Assembly: GCA_019307945.1 (NCBI GenBank) | Contig: JAFDIS010000007.1 | Location: 1-64,000 of the forward strand | From: Deltaproteobacteria bacterium | GTDB taxonomy: Bacteria; Desulfobacterota; DSM-4660; Desulfatiglandales; Desulfatiglandaceae | DNA: 64,000 nt | Direction: 5' to 3' | In this document: positions 1 to 9,529 of the stretch, piece by piece | Layout: every line of letters starts with the position of its first letter | Numbering within the stretch: position 1 is the stretch's first letter | The notes under the pieces: generated by a model | What the model was told of the DNA's origin: nothing | The model's database searches: none | The model's input: only the letters and a program-made list of their open reading frames with translations | Position numbers and translations under genes: made by a program

Positions 1-616
1 CGGCGCATACCCCTTGCCGCGCAGGATCTTGTACACCTCTTCCACGTATGCAATACCATCGGTGTATCCTTGTTCCACCAATCGAATCATCCGCCCCATG
101 TGCCCGGCGGCCTCCGCCGCCTCCATGGTGTCATGCCTCCAGGCCGAAGCTGTCCCTTTCTTTGTGTACGGGGGACTGCCTGATGTAATAGAATCAGGTA
201 CGGATGATGGTAGGGCAGGCGACACTCGTTGATGAGTGCCACCGTGTCGAGGAGTGTCTCCTCGGTCTCCCCCGGAAAACCCACGATGAAACTACCCCGG
301 CTGTAAATCCCTTCTGCGTTCAGCGCCCGGATGGCCTCAAGGGACTGCTCCCGCCGCAACTTCTTGTCCATGTTCCGGAGCACCGCGTCGCTTCCCGATT
401 CGATCCCTACATCCACGAACTCAAGGACTCCCGGATCATCATCTCGAGGACGGCGCGAAAACGCTTGGGATCCGCCGTAAAATTGTCGTCCGTGAATCGG
501 ACATGCCTCACGAACCCTAGGTCTCGTGTCCCGCGCAGTTCCTCCCGAAGCACTTTGAGGGATTTGTAATTCACACGGGGAAAGTACCAGCGGCCGGAAA
601 AATCCTTTGACCCCCG
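1..616 (-). pseudogene. Decayed B12-binding/radical SAM family gene (runs off the left edge)
   Basis: Reading the minus strand gives recognisable pieces of one radical SAM protein in different frames. Near 616-445 there is a segment with FTDDNFTADPKRF. It meets an in-frame stop and loses about 20 residues before VDVGIESGSD resumes near 416. That part continues through GSFIVGFPGETEETL, then the frame shifts near 190 into SPVHKERDSFGLEA, and shifts again near 135 into WRHDTMEAAEAAG, ending at the window edge in EEVYKILRGKGYAP. The order matches B12-binding-domain radical SAM enzymes, but the CxxxCxxC cluster segment is not present in this window. One internal deletion and two frameshifts indicate a pseudogene; sequencing error is the alternative. 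The original substrate is unknown. Confidence 0.7.
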
Positions 617-697
617 GGGACCTAGGACGCTATGCTACATGATCGGCTACCCTGCCTTGGGCGGCCGGTAGTTTCGATCACCCATGAGGAAAGAAAA

Positions 698-3616
698 ATG
701 TCCGTCATCCATGGTTTTCGCCTGGTGAAAAAGGAGACGATAGGAGAACTCCGCACCCTTGCCGAACTCTACGTGCACGAGAAGACCGGGGCCCAGCTCC
801 TCTCCCTCCAGAACGAAGACGAAAACAAGGTGTTCGGCATCGCATTCCGGACGCCGCCCTCCGATTCCACGGGTCTCCCCCACATCCTGGAGCATTCCGT
901 GCTTTGCGGCTCCCGCAAGTACCCGGTCAAGGAACCCTTTGTGGAACTGCTCAAAGGTTCTCTGCAGACCTTCCTCAACGCCTTCACGTACCCGGACAAG
1001 ACCTGCTACCCCGTGGCCAGCCAGAACGTGCGGGATTTCTACAACCTGGTGGACGTGTACCTGGACGCGGTTTTCCATCCCCGGCTGACGCCGGACGTCT
1101 TCCGCCAGGAAGGGTGGCATTACGAACTGGAAGCGCCTTCGGGTGAGATGAAATTCAAGGGCGTGGTCTTCAACGAGATGAAAGGGGCCTATGCCTCCCC
1201 GGACAACCTGCTGGCCGAGTACAGTCTACACTCTCTGTTTCCCGACACCCCCTACCGCTTCGACTCGGGCGGCGATCCCAGGCAGATTCCCTCCCTCACC
1301 TTTGAACGTTTCGAGGCCTTTCACAAGACCTATTACCACCCTTCCAACGCCAGGATCTTTTTTCACGGGGACGACGACCCGCAAGAGCGCCTGAGGCTGG
1401 TGGACGGGTACCTGCGCGAATTCGACGCCGCAATTATCGATTCGTCCATCACATCCCAGCCGCCTTTTCCCGAGCCGGTACGGGAGGAACGATTCTACAT
1501 GGTGGGCGAGGGAGAAGACGATCAGAAAAAGGGCATGGTCACGGTGAACTGGGTCCTGGGTGAGACGGCCGCGGGGGAGATGAATTTCGCGCTACGGGTC
1601 CTCGACCACATCCTGCTGGGAACGGCGGGGTCGCCGTTGAGAAAGGCGCTCATCGAATCGGGCCTCGGTGAGGACATCGCCGGCGAAGGCCTGGGGGACG
1701 AGTTGCGGCAGATGTATTTTTCCGCAGGCCTCAAAGGGGTCCTGCCGGAAAACCTGGAGAAGGTGGAGCCTCTGGTCCTGCGCACCCTTGAGGACCTGGC
1801 CCGCCGCGGGATCGATCCCCGTACCGTGGAGGCATCCCTGAACACGGTGGAATTCAGGCTCCGGGAAAACAACACAGGGCATTTCCCCCGCGGGCTGCTG
1901 CTGATGCTCAGGGCGCTCACCACCTGGCTGTATGACCGGGACCCCCTCCTCCTGCTGGCCTTCGACGCACCCCTTAAGGTCGTCAAGGAACGGGCGCATC
2001 GCGACCCAGGGTATTTCCAGGAACTGGTCGGGCGCCTTTTCCTGGACAACACCCATCGCTCCACCCTTTTGCTGCGGCCCGACCCCGAACTCCGGAAAAA
2101 GTGGGAGGCATCGGAGAAAAAGGCGCTGGAAAGGGCGCGTTCACGCATGGGCCCGGCAGACATCGATCGGCTCGTTGCCGAGACCCTGCACCTCAAAAGA
2201 CGCCAGGAAACCCCCGATCCCCCCGAGGCGCTGGCCACCATTCCCACCCTCCGCCTGGAGGACCTGGAGCGGGAGAACAAGATCATCCCCCTGGAACACC
2301 TGGATATAGCCGACGCGCGGGTACTGTATCACGACCTTTTCACCAACGGCATCACCTACATTGACCTGGGGCTCGACCTTCACGCCCTGGATCGGAACCT
2401 TCTCCCTTACGTGCCCCTTCTGGGCCGGGCCTTCACGGAAATGGGCACCGAGGAGGAAGACTTCGTTTCCCTGGCCCAGAGGATAGGCCAGCTCACCGGC
2501 GGCATCGGATCACAGACCTTCACATCCCAGGTCAAAGGCGGGCGCAGTTCAGCCGCATGGCTCTTTCTGCGGGGCAAAGCCCTTGCGGGTCGGCAGGAGG
2601 GGCTCTTCGAGATCTTCCGGGACGTGCTCCTCAAGGTCCAGCTGGACAACCGGGAGCGTTTCCGGCAGATGGTTCTGGAGGAAAAGGCGCGTTGCGAGCA
2701 AAGGATAGTCCCTTCCGGGCACCAGATGGTCAACCTGCGTCTCCGGTCCCACTTCGGCGAAGGCCACGGCGCCGCCGAGCAGATGGAGGGGATCAACTAC
2801 TATTTTTTTATCCTGGATCTCGCCCGCAGGGTGGAGGAAGACTGGCCCGGAGTCCTGGCCAGACTCCGGGAAACCAGGCGGCGGCTGGTCAACCGCAATG
2901 CCATGGTCTTCAACATCACGCTGGATGAGGCGGGCATGAAGGGCCTGGAGCCGCGCCTGGCCGCCTTTGTGGAGGCCCTGCCCCGCTCACCCCTGCCCGA
3001 GTCCCGTTGGACGTTCGACCCACCCCCTCCCCACGAGGGGATGATGATTCCCTCCCAGGTCAACTACGTGGGGAAAGGGGCCGATGTCTACGCCCTCGGG
3101 TACCGTTTTCACGGCTCATCCCTCGTGATCACCCGCTACCTTCGCAACGCATGGCTCTGGGACAAGGTGCGGGTCCAGGGAGGGGCCTACGGCGCCTTTT
3201 GCCTGCTGGACCGATACTCCGGCGTCTTGACCTTCGTTTCCTACCGCGACCCCAATCTGGATGATACCCTGAAAGCCTTCGACGGTGCGGCGCACTTCCT
3301 CCGGCAGGCGGGCATTCCGGAAAAAGAACGCGTCAAGAGTATCATCGGTGCCGTGGGAGACCTGGACACCCATCTGCTCCCGGATGCCAAGGGATACACC
3401 TCCATGCTCCGATACCTGGCGGGCGAAACGGATGAGGCGCGCCAGCGGCTCCGGGAGGAGGTGCTGGGGACCCGGGAGAGGCATTTCCGTGAATTTGCCG
3501 AGGTAGTCGAAGGAGTCGCAGAGCGGGGCCTGGTAAAGGTCATGGGGTCTCCGGCCGCCCTGCAGGAGGCCGCCCGGCGCCGTCCCGGCTGGCTCGAGGT
3601 TTTTCGCGTCCTGTGA
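698..3616 (+). CDS. M16C family zinc metallopeptidase (PreP/Cym1-type, insulinase superfamily)
   Basis: This 972-residue protein has the length of presequence-protease-type M16C peptidases, single-chain clamshell enzymes that degrade unstructured peptides. The inverted zinc motif HILEH is at residues 62-66, and a downstream FNEMKGAY stretch carries the expected third zinc ligand Glu. The C-terminal half shows the M16 arrangement, with a GGAYGAF segment that helps form the substrate pocket in the family. The start at 698 is chosen because GAGGA lies 7 bases upstream and the product begins just before the conserved HGF segment; an in-frame extension to 632 has no ribosome site. No signal peptide is visible, so a cytoplasmic role in peptide turnover is likely. 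It is followed by an unrelated gene after 108 bases. Confidence 0.9.
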   Translation: MSVIHGFRLVKKETIGELRTLAELYVHEKTGAQLLSLQNEDENKVFGIAFRTPPSDSTGLPHILEHSVLCGSRKYPVKEPFVELLKGSLQTFLNAFTYPDKTCYPVASQNVRDFYNLVDVYLDAVFHPRLTPDVFRQEGWHYELEAPSGEMKFKGVVFNEMKGAYASPDNLLAEYSLHSLFPDTPYRFDSGGDPRQIPSLTFERFEAFHKTYYHPSNARIFFHGDDDPQERLRLVDGYLREFDAAIIDSSITSQPPFPEPVREERFYMVGEGEDDQKKGMVTVNWVLGETAAGEMNFALRVLDHILLGTAGSPLRKALIESGLGEDIAGEGLGDELRQMYFSAGLKGVLPENLEKVEPLVLRTLEDLARRGIDPRTVEASLNTVEFRLRENNTGHFPRGLLLMLRALTTWLYDRDPLLLLAFDAPLKVVKERAHRDPGYFQELVGRLFLDNTHRSTLLLRPDPELRKKWEASEKKALERARSRMGPADIDRLVAETLHLKRRQETPDPPEALATIPTLRLEDLERENKIIPLEHLDIADARVLYHDLFTNGITYIDLGLDLHALDRNLLPYVPLLGRAFTEMGTEEEDFVSLAQRIGQLTGGIGSQTFTSQVKGGRSSAAWLFLRGKALAGRQEGLFEIFRDVLLKVQLDNRERFRQMVLEEKARCEQRIVPSGHQMVNLRLRSHFGEGHGAAEQMEGINYYFFILDLARRVEEDWPGVLARLRETRRRLVNRNAMVFNITLDEAGMKGLEPRLAAFVEALPRSPLPESRWTFDPPPPHEGMMIPSQVNYVGKGADVYALGYRFHGSSLVITRYLRNAWLWDKVRVQGGAYGAFCLLDRYSGVLTFVSYRDPNLDDTLKAFDGAAHFLRQAGIPEKERVKSIIGAVGDLDTHLLPDAKGYTSMLRYLAGETDEARQRLREEVLGTRERHFREFAEVVEGVAERGLVKVMGSPAALQEAARRRPGWLEVFRVL

Positions 3617-3724
3617 ATCACAAGCTCAAAAACCCTTTTCAACAAGCGCCCGATGGGATATAGATGAAACTCCCGGGCAACCGCCCCGGTGGATGAGGAA
3701 AAAACGCTTGCGCTGGAAGGACCC

Positions 3725-5599
3725 ATGAAGACCTTTACCGTGCTGTTCATACCGGATAACCGATCCGTGCAGGTGGACGAAGGTGTCACCATTGCAGAGG
3801 CCGCCGCCAAGGCGGATGTGTTCATCAACAATTTGTGTGGGGGAGAAGGCGTCTGCGGTCAGTGCAAGGTACAAGTGACCAAGGGCCGTGTGGAACCCGA
3901 GGAGCGTGCCGGAGCCTTTTTTTCCGAAGAGGAGCTGGACGAGGGATTCGTGCTCGCCTGCCAGACGGAGATTCATGACGACCTGGAAGTGGTCATCCCC
4001 CCGGAATCCCGGCTGGAGGACGCCCAGATCATGACGGAGGAGGCCCGCGCGCTCCCACAGGACCCCAAGGTCACCCCGCTTGTCCGCAAGATATTCCTGG
4101 AGCTTTCGCCTCCCACCGCCGAGGACAACATCTCGGATATCGAGCGCATATCCCGGGAACTTAGGAAAAAACTCGGCTGGCATTCCTATGATATCTCCCT
4201 GCACTGTCTCCAGCACCTGTCCACCGATCTCCGGGACAACGACTGGAAGATTACGGCCTCGGTGGCCAAGGACCGCAACGGGTACCGGATCCTGAAGATC
4301 GAGGCGGGCGACACCTCCCATCGCAATTATGGCCTGGCCGTGGATGTAGGCACCACAACGGTCGTGGCCCAACTGGTGGACCTGACCTCCAGGGAGGTGT
4401 TGGGAGTGGAAGGGACCCATAACCGCCAAGCCCGTTTCGGCGAGGACGTCATCTCACGTATGATCTACGCCTGCGGCAAGGGAGGCCTGAATCCGTTGCA
4501 CGAAGCCGTGGTGGAAAACATCAACGGCCTGGTGGAGGCCCTGGCCCGGAATGCCGACATTGATCCGAAGCAGATCCATGTGCTGGTGGCGGCCGGAAAC
4601 ACCACCATGAGCCACTTCCTTCTGGGCCTGACGCCCTGCTCTATCCGGCTGGACCCCTACGTGCCCACGGCCGACGTCTACCCCCAGGTGCCGGCCCGGG
4701 AGATCGGTCTTCTGATGGACCCCGAAGGCATCGTGGAGACCCTGCCCAGCGTGGCCTCTTACGTGGGCGGTGACATCGTGGCCGGGGTGCTCGCCTGCGG
4801 CATGGCGGACAGGGACGAGGTGAGCGGGCTCATCGATATCGGCACCAACGGCGAAATAGCCATAGGCAACAACGAATGGCTCGTCTGCTGTTCCGCCTCC
4901 GCCGGACCGGCCTTCGAGGGAGGCGGGACCCGCTGCGGCATGCGGGCCACGCGGGGGGCCATCGAAAAAATCGAATTTGTGGAAGGACAGCTCCGTTACG
5001 AGACCATAGGAAACGCGGCCCCAAGGGGAATCTGCGGATCGGGTCTCATCGATTGCATCTACGAACTGGTGAGCCATGGAATCATCGGGGCCGATGGAAA
5101 ATTCCGGACCGACCTGGAAGACGATCGCCTCTGCTTCGAGGACGATATCCCCTGTTACGTCATCGCCCGGGCCCAGGAGACGGAAACGGGCGAACCGGTG
5201 GTGATCACCGCATCGGATATCGACAACCTGATCAAATCCAAGGGCGCCGTTTTTGCCGCCATCAAATCCCTGGTGGATTACATAGGCCTGGGTTTTGACC
5301 AGATAGAAACCTTTTACGTGGCGGGCGGGTTCGGCAGTTACCTCAACATCCCCAAGGCCATCGCCATCGGTCTTATCCCGGACATTCCCCAGGACCGCAT
5401 CCAGTTCATCGGGAACAGCTCGCTGACCGGCGCGCGGCTGTGTCTCCTCTCCGAGGAGGCCTTTGAAAAGGCCGTGTACATCTCCCGCTCCATGACGAAC
5501 ATCGAGCTGTCCCACTACCAACCCTTCATGGACGAATACGTGGCGGCCCTTTTCCTGCCGCACACGAACCGCAGGCTCTTTCCCTCGGTCACGTACTGA
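3725..5599 (+). CDS. RACo-like reductive activator of corrinoid protein (2Fe-2S + ASKHA ATPase, DUF4445)
   Basis: This 624-residue protein has a plant-type [2Fe-2S] ferredoxin domain at about residues 1-95, with ligands Cys38, Cys44, Cys47 and Cys79. A linker and an ASKHA-fold ATPase domain follow, with phosphate motifs AVDVGTTTVV (about 203) and DIGTNGEIA and a late YVAGGFGSYL segment. This is the architecture of RACo, which uses ATP to drive one-electron reduction of inactive Co(II) corrinoid Fe-S protein of CODH/ACS. The target protein (AcsC/CdhD) is encoded 48-55 kb downstream. RamA-type activators carry their Fe-S centre at the C-terminus, so RACo fits better. GGAAGG lies just upstream of ATG 3725; an upstream in-frame ATG at 3689 is less likely. 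A related methyltransferase activator remains possible. Confidence 0.8.
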   Translation: MKTFTVLFIPDNRSVQVDEGVTIAEAAAKADVFINNLCGGEGVCGQCKVQVTKGRVEPEERAGAFFSEEELDEGFVLACQTEIHDDLEVVIPPESRLEDAQIMTEEARALPQDPKVTPLVRKIFLELSPPTAEDNISDIERISRELRKKLGWHSYDISLHCLQHLSTDLRDNDWKITASVAKDRNGYRILKIEAGDTSHRNYGLAVDVGTTTVVAQLVDLTSREVLGVEGTHNRQARFGEDVISRMIYACGKGGLNPLHEAVVENINGLVEALARNADIDPKQIHVLVAAGNTTMSHFLLGLTPCSIRLDPYVPTADVYPQVPAREIGLLMDPEGIVETLPSVASYVGGDIVAGVLACGMADRDEVSGLIDIGTNGEIAIGNNEWLVCCSASAGPAFEGGGTRCGMRATRGAIEKIEFVEGQLRYETIGNAAPRGICGSGLIDCIYELVSHGIIGADGKFRTDLEDDRLCFEDDIPCYVIARAQETETGEPVVITASDIDNLIKSKGAVFAAIKSLVDYIGLGFDQIETFYVAGGFGSYLNIPKAIAIGLIPDIPQDRIQFIGNSSLTGARLCLLSEEAFEKAVYISRSMTNIELSHYQPFMDEYVAALFLPHTNRRLFPSVTY

Positions 5600-5640
5600 T
5601 CGGGCGCGAATCCCCAGCCGAAACCAAAGGGAGGTCAGCC

Positions 5641-6108
5641 ATGGAACGCTCCGACGTGCAACAGGCCCTGGGACGTTGCGAACTCTTTCGAGACCTGGAA
5701 GAGAAGGAGATCCGGGCACTCGGATCTCTCGGTCGCATGAAGACCTACCGGGCCGGGGAGACGATTTTCCGGCAGGGTGACCTGGGCGAGCACCTCTATG
5801 TGGTGGCCGAAGGGCAGGTATTCCTGGAAAGGACGGTGGATCTGGACGCGCGGCAGGGGAACGTCACCATCGGCATCCTGGGCGTGGGCAGGGCTCTGGG
5901 TTGCTGGTCCACCCTGCTGGGAGAACCGCACATCCTCATGTCTTCGGCCCTCTGCCCGAAAAAGACCAGGATCGTCGTGCTCAAGGGAGCCCAGGTTCGG
6001 GAAATGATGCTGGAGGATACGTGTATGGGCTTTTCCGTTATGCAGAGGCTATGCTTTCTCCTGCGAGATCGTATAGAGGGGGCCTACGGGGCCCTGGAGA
6101 AAGTGTGA
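5641..6108 (+). CDS. Stand-alone cyclic-nucleotide-binding-domain protein
   Basis: This 155-residue protein consists of a Crp/Fnr-type cyclic nucleotide-binding beta-barrel (LFRDLEEKEIRAL, then RAGETIFRQGDLGEHLYVVAEGQV) and a short C-terminal helix. No helix-turn-helix follows, so it is unlikely to bind DNA by itself. The phosphate-binding cassette is poorly conserved (GCWSTLLGEP where GE-ALL---R-A is usual), so cNMP binding is uncertain. GGGAGG lies 8 bases before the ATG. It sits 41 bases after the RACo gene and 89 bases before the NuoE-like gene on the same strand, which suggests co-transcription and a sensory or adaptor role for those redox proteins (inference). Confidence 0.75.
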   Translation: MERSDVQQALGRCELFRDLEEKEIRALGSLGRMKTYRAGETIFRQGDLGEHLYVVAEGQVFLERTVDLDARQGNVTIGILGVGRALGCWSTLLGEPHILMSSALCPKKTRIVVLKGAQVREMMLEDTCMGFSVMQRLCFLLRDRIEGAYGALEKV

Positions 6109-6197
6109 TCCGCCTCTTGAGAGGGAAAGCCGCCCGGGGGGGCCTTGCGTAGGGCCACGGGGATCCTGCTGGATATGATCATTGGAACGGACGGATA

Positions 6198-6758
6198 ATG
6201 CATGAGCAAAGCAAGGAATTCGAACTGACGGCCGAGGAGGCCGCCGCCCTGGATGAGATCGCCGGTGCGCTGGGCCGATTCGGGCAGGAGCGCGGAAACC
6301 TCATACCCATCCTCCAGATGGTCCAGGAACGGCTCTCCTACCTGCCGCCGCGCGCCATCGAGCTCGTGGCCTCACACCTGGGGATGGCCCCTTGCGAAGT
6401 CTACGGGGTGGCGACGTTTTACAACCAGTTTCGGTTTCACCCCCCGGGCAGATATCGGATCAAGGTGTGCCTGGGCACCGCCTGCCACGTGAAGGGCGGT
6501 GACATCATCCTGGAAAACTTCGAGCGAAAGCTGGGGATCCGTGATGGGGAGACCACGCCGGACCGGGAATTCAGCATTGAACGGGTGGCTTGCGTGGGAT
6601 GCTGCGCTCTGGCGCCGGTGACGGTTATCAATGAGACCGTACACGGGCATACGGCTCCCAGCAAGGTGGAAGGGCTGCTCCTGGGCTTTCAGATCGAAAG
6701 GGAACGCAAGGAAAGGGAAGACAAGAAACATGCCGACGGGGAATCCCAAGACCATTGA
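6198..6758 (+). CDS. NuoE/HydC-like [2Fe-2S] subunit of an NAD-linked oxidoreductase
   Basis: The 186-residue product matches the thioredoxin-like [2Fe-2S] family of complex I subunit NuoE and HydC of bifurcating hydrogenases. An N-terminal helical part includes YLPPRAIELVASHLGM and VYGVATFYNQF. The cluster ligands are in KVCLGTACHVKGG and ERVACVGCCALAPV. In the family this subunit passes electrons to or from the flavin subunit. Its end overlaps the start of the NuoF-like gene by 29 bases, so translation is coupled. No membrane complex I subunits are nearby, so a soluble HydABC-type enzyme is more likely than complex I. Confidence 0.9.
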   Translation: MHEQSKEFELTAEEAAALDEIAGALGRFGQERGNLIPILQMVQERLSYLPPRAIELVASHLGMAPCEVYGVATFYNQFRFHPPGRYRIKVCLGTACHVKGGDIILENFERKLGIRDGETTPDREFSIERVACVGCCALAPVTVINETVHGHTAPSKVEGLLLGFQIERERKEREDKKHADGESQDH

Positions 6759-8664
6759 TCAGGCCTTCAAGGACCTGAGGGAGGAGGCCCGAACGCGGTG
6801 GGAGGAGCTGAGGCAGACACCGGGACCCAAGTTCAGGCTCGGCCTTGCCACCTGCGGCATCGCTTCCGGGGCCCTAAACACAAAGGTCGCCCTGGAGGAG
6901 ACCCTGGCCGAACGGGGAATCATGGCGCAAATCCGGACCGTGGGTTGTATGGGGCACTGTTACGCCGAGCCCCTCCTGGTGGTGGAAAACCCGGGCTTTC
7001 CCCCCCTCCTCTATCACCAGGTAAGCCCCGGCAAGGCAAAGATGATCGTCCGTTCCTTCCTGGAGGGAGGCGATCCCCTCTTCGAACACGTATTGGGGGC
7101 CATGGAAGAAAACGACATGATCCCCTGGATCATGGATTTCCCCCGTTTCAGCAACGAAGTGCGGGTGATAACGGCTTTATGCGGCGTGGTGGACCCGGAA
7201 GAAATCAGCGACTATATCGCCCTGGGAGGGTATGCCGCCCTGGCCCGGGCACTTGAGTCGGAGCCTGAAGACCTGATCCGCGCGGTGGAAGAGGCGGGGC
7301 TTAGGGGACGCGGGGGAGCGGGATTTCCTACCGGGAAAAAATGGCGCCTTTGCGCGCAAGCCGCCGGAAAACGCAAGGTGGTCATATGTAATGCGGACGA
7401 GGGGGACCCCGGCGCTTACATGGACAGGACCCTGCTGGAGAGCAATCCGCACCAGGTCCTGGAGGGCATGGCCATCTGCGCCCGTGCCGTGGGGGCCCGG
7501 AGGGGCATTGTCTATGTGCGGGCGGAATATCCGCTGGCGGTCCGACTTATCACGACCGCCGTTCAACAAGCTGAAAAACTAGGGCTTCTCGGGGAAAGCA
7601 TCCTGGGCGGTGACTTCAGTTTTCATGTGCAGGTCTTTCGGGGCTCGGGCGCCTTTGTGTGCGGAGAAGAGACGGCCCTGCTCAGGTCCATCGAAGGCAA
7701 GAGGGGCATGCCCCGGCATCGCCCTCCATTTCCGGTCCAGGAGGGACTGGAAGGGCTTCCCACCGTGATCAACAACGTGAAAACCCTGGCCTCTGTCCCC
7801 CCTATCGTGGAAAAAGGTCCGAAGTGGTTCCGGGGCGTGGGCACGCCCCGGAGCCCCGGCACCGCTGTATTCTCGGTGGTGGGCGACGTGGTGCACCCGG
7901 GACTGGTGGAAATTCCCATGGGGACCACGCTGCGTTCCCTGATCTTTGACGTGTGCGGGGGCATCCCCCGGCGAAAGTCGTTCAAGGCCGTACAGATCGG
8001 AGGTCCTTCCGGCGGATGCCTTCCGGAGGACTTCCTGGACACCCCCATCGATTTCGACTCCTTGGTGGAGGCGGGAGCCATGATGGGATCGGGCGGCATG
8101 GTGGTCATGGACGAGGATGCATGCATGGTGGACGTGGCCCGCTATTTTCTCGATTTCACCCAGAAGGAGTCGTGCGGAAAATGCACCTTTTGCAGGATCG
8201 GCACCAGGCAGATCCTTGAGATCCTTGAGAGGATGACCCGAGGGGAAGGGCGGGAAGAGGACCTGGGGCTCCTGGAGACCCTGGCCGACGTGGTGCGGCG
8301 CGGCTCCCTGTGTGGGCTCGGAAAGACGGCACCCAACCCGGTGCTCACCTCCCTCCGCTATTTTCGCGAGGAATACGAGGCTCACGTCCGAGAGAAGCGA
8401 TGCCCGTCAGGGACGTGCCGCGCCCTTACGGCCTTCTACATCGACCTGGACCTCTGCGCCAGGGGGTGTGATGCCTGCGTGGGTTGCTGCCCGGTGGAAG
8501 CTATTTTCACCACCCTGAACAGGAAAAAGGGGATCGATCAGACCCTCTGCGTAAAGTGCGGCGAATGCGTGGCGGCCTGTCCGGAGGAATACAATGCGGT
8601 GAAGAAAGTCTCGCCCCCGCACCTGGCCCCCATCGTGGAGCGACCGCCGGTTCAAGAGACATAG
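6730..8664 (+). CDS. NuoF/HydB-like flavin and Fe-S subunit (NAD(H)-binding)
   Basis: The 644-residue protein has four parts. First is an N-terminal thioredoxin-like [2Fe-2S] domain (ATCGIASGA, then TVGCMGHCYAEPL). Next is the NuoF FMN/NAD core, with the glycine-rich RGRGGAGFPTGKKW at about 195 and CNADEGDPGAY. A SLBB part and the [4Fe-4S] site ESCGKCTFCRIGTRQ follow. The C-terminus has two ferredoxin [4Fe-4S] motifs, CARGCDACVGCCP and CVKCGECVAACPEEY. The extra N- and C-terminal clusters are typical of HydB-type subunits of electron-bifurcating enzymes rather than of respiratory NuoF. ATG 6730 lies inside the end of the preceding gene and follows a GGGAAG site; a longer reading from 6631 is an overlap artefact. 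It probably exchanges electrons between NAD(H) and low-potential ferredoxin. Confidence 0.92.
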   Translation: MPTGNPKTIDQAFKDLREEARTRWEELRQTPGPKFRLGLATCGIASGALNTKVALEETLAERGIMAQIRTVGCMGHCYAEPLLVVENPGFPPLLYHQVSPGKAKMIVRSFLEGGDPLFEHVLGAMEENDMIPWIMDFPRFSNEVRVITALCGVVDPEEISDYIALGGYAALARALESEPEDLIRAVEEAGLRGRGGAGFPTGKKWRLCAQAAGKRKVVICNADEGDPGAYMDRTLLESNPHQVLEGMAICARAVGARRGIVYVRAEYPLAVRLITTAVQQAEKLGLLGESILGGDFSFHVQVFRGSGAFVCGEETALLRSIEGKRGMPRHRPPFPVQEGLEGLPTVINNVKTLASVPPIVEKGPKWFRGVGTPRSPGTAVFSVVGDVVHPGLVEIPMGTTLRSLIFDVCGGIPRRKSFKAVQIGGPSGGCLPEDFLDTPIDFDSLVEAGAMMGSGGMVVMDEDACMVDVARYFLDFTQKESCGKCTFCRIGTRQILEILERMTRGEGREEDLGLLETLADVVRRGSLCGLGKTAPNPVLTSLRYFREEYEAHVREKRCPSGTCRALTAFYIDLDLCARGCDACVGCCPVEAIFTTLNRKKGIDQTLCVKCGECVAACPEEYNAVKKVSPPHLAPIVERPPVQET

Positions 8665-8749
8665 GGCACCCTGCCCCCCCGGTCCCGTCCCCCGCCGCTC
8701 AGCCCTCGGGGGCGGGCCGTCCAAAACAAGGCGGGGAGAGAAAGAAGAC

Positions 8750-9463
8750 ATGGCAACCATCTACATAGACGACAAAGCGGTGGAAGCAACCCCGGGCGAC
8801 TCCCTGCTCAGCGTGTGCCTGAAGAACGGGATCTATGTGCCCCACCTCTGTTATCTGGAGGAACTGAAGGAAACACCCGCCTCGTGTCGCCTCTGCTTTG
8901 TGGAGGTGGAGGGCGAACCGGCGCCGGTTACCGCCTGCACTACAATGGTTCGCGAAGATCTCCGCGTACGCACGGACACACCGGAGGTGCGCCGTCTTCA
9001 GCGCGCGGCCCTCAGGCTGCTGCTCTCCGTGCACAGGGTCGACTGCGGCCGCTGCCCCGCCAATAAACATTGCGATCTTCAGCGTATCGCAGCCCTCCTG
9101 GGAACGGGGCTGAAACCGAAAAACCTGGCCCTCCTGCTCCGGGAACCGCAAGTCGTGCGCGTACATCCCCTCTTCGACTACTATCCCAACCGGTGCGTCC
9201 TCTGCGGCCGATGTGTCCGTCTTTGCCGGGAGCGACACGCCATGCCGCTTCTCACCTTTGCGGACAGGGGCTTTAGCACCACCGTGACCTTTTACGGTCA
9301 AGGAAACAGCGAGGAAATCCCCTGCGCCGACTGCAGGGCTTGTGTGAAGGCCTGTCCTGTGGCGGCCCTATGGCCGCGGGACAGCGACGCTCCGGTCCCC
9401 GGGGGAGAGGAGGAACCGTCCCCGAATACGGCCGGCTCAGATCCTGCGGAGGCCGGCCCATAA
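8750..9463 (+). CDS. NuoG/HydA N-terminal-like Fe-S subunit without a catalytic domain
   Basis: The 237-residue product contains only the Fe-S modules found at the N-terminus of NuoG and HydA. There is a plant-type [2Fe-2S] domain (HLCYLEELKETPASCRLC), a His-Cys3 [4Fe-4S] site (VHRVDCGRCPANKHCDLQ), and two ferredoxin clusters (CVLCGRCVRLC and CADCRACVKACP). The protein then ends in a Pro/Glu-rich tail, with no H-cluster domain and no molybdopterin domain. A GGGGAGAGAAAGAAG site precedes the ATG. It closes the RACo-cNMP-NuoE-NuoF series, 85 bases after the NuoF-like gene. It may act as an electron wire to a partner encoded elsewhere, or the three subunits may form a bifurcating transhydrogenase-like complex. 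Confidence 0.88.
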   Translation: MATIYIDDKAVEATPGDSLLSVCLKNGIYVPHLCYLEELKETPASCRLCFVEVEGEPAPVTACTTMVREDLRVRTDTPEVRRLQRAALRLLLSVHRVDCGRCPANKHCDLQRIAALLGTGLKPKNLALLLREPQVVRVHPLFDYYPNRCVLCGRCVRLCRERHAMPLLTFADRGFSTTVTFYGQGNSEEIPCADCRACVKACPVAALWPRDSDAPVPGGEEEPSPNTAGSDPAEAGP

Positions 9464-9529
9464 GGCCTTGTCCCGCTGGAACCGCAATGGTAAAAAGCAC
9501 AAGTAAGAAAAGACTGTTATTGGCGCATG

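Noticed and set aside
4454-5719. Minus-strand open frame opposite the RACo gene
   Set aside because: RACo is strongly supported by cluster and ATPase motifs; the antisense frame has none.
5641-6108. Crp/Fnr transcription factor
   Set aside because: Only the cNMP-binding fold is present; there is no helix-turn-helix.
6198-9463. Respiratory complex I operon fragment
   Set aside because: There are no membrane subunits or NuoB/C/D nearby, and the F-like subunit has the extra N- and C-terminal clusters of soluble HydB-type enzymes.
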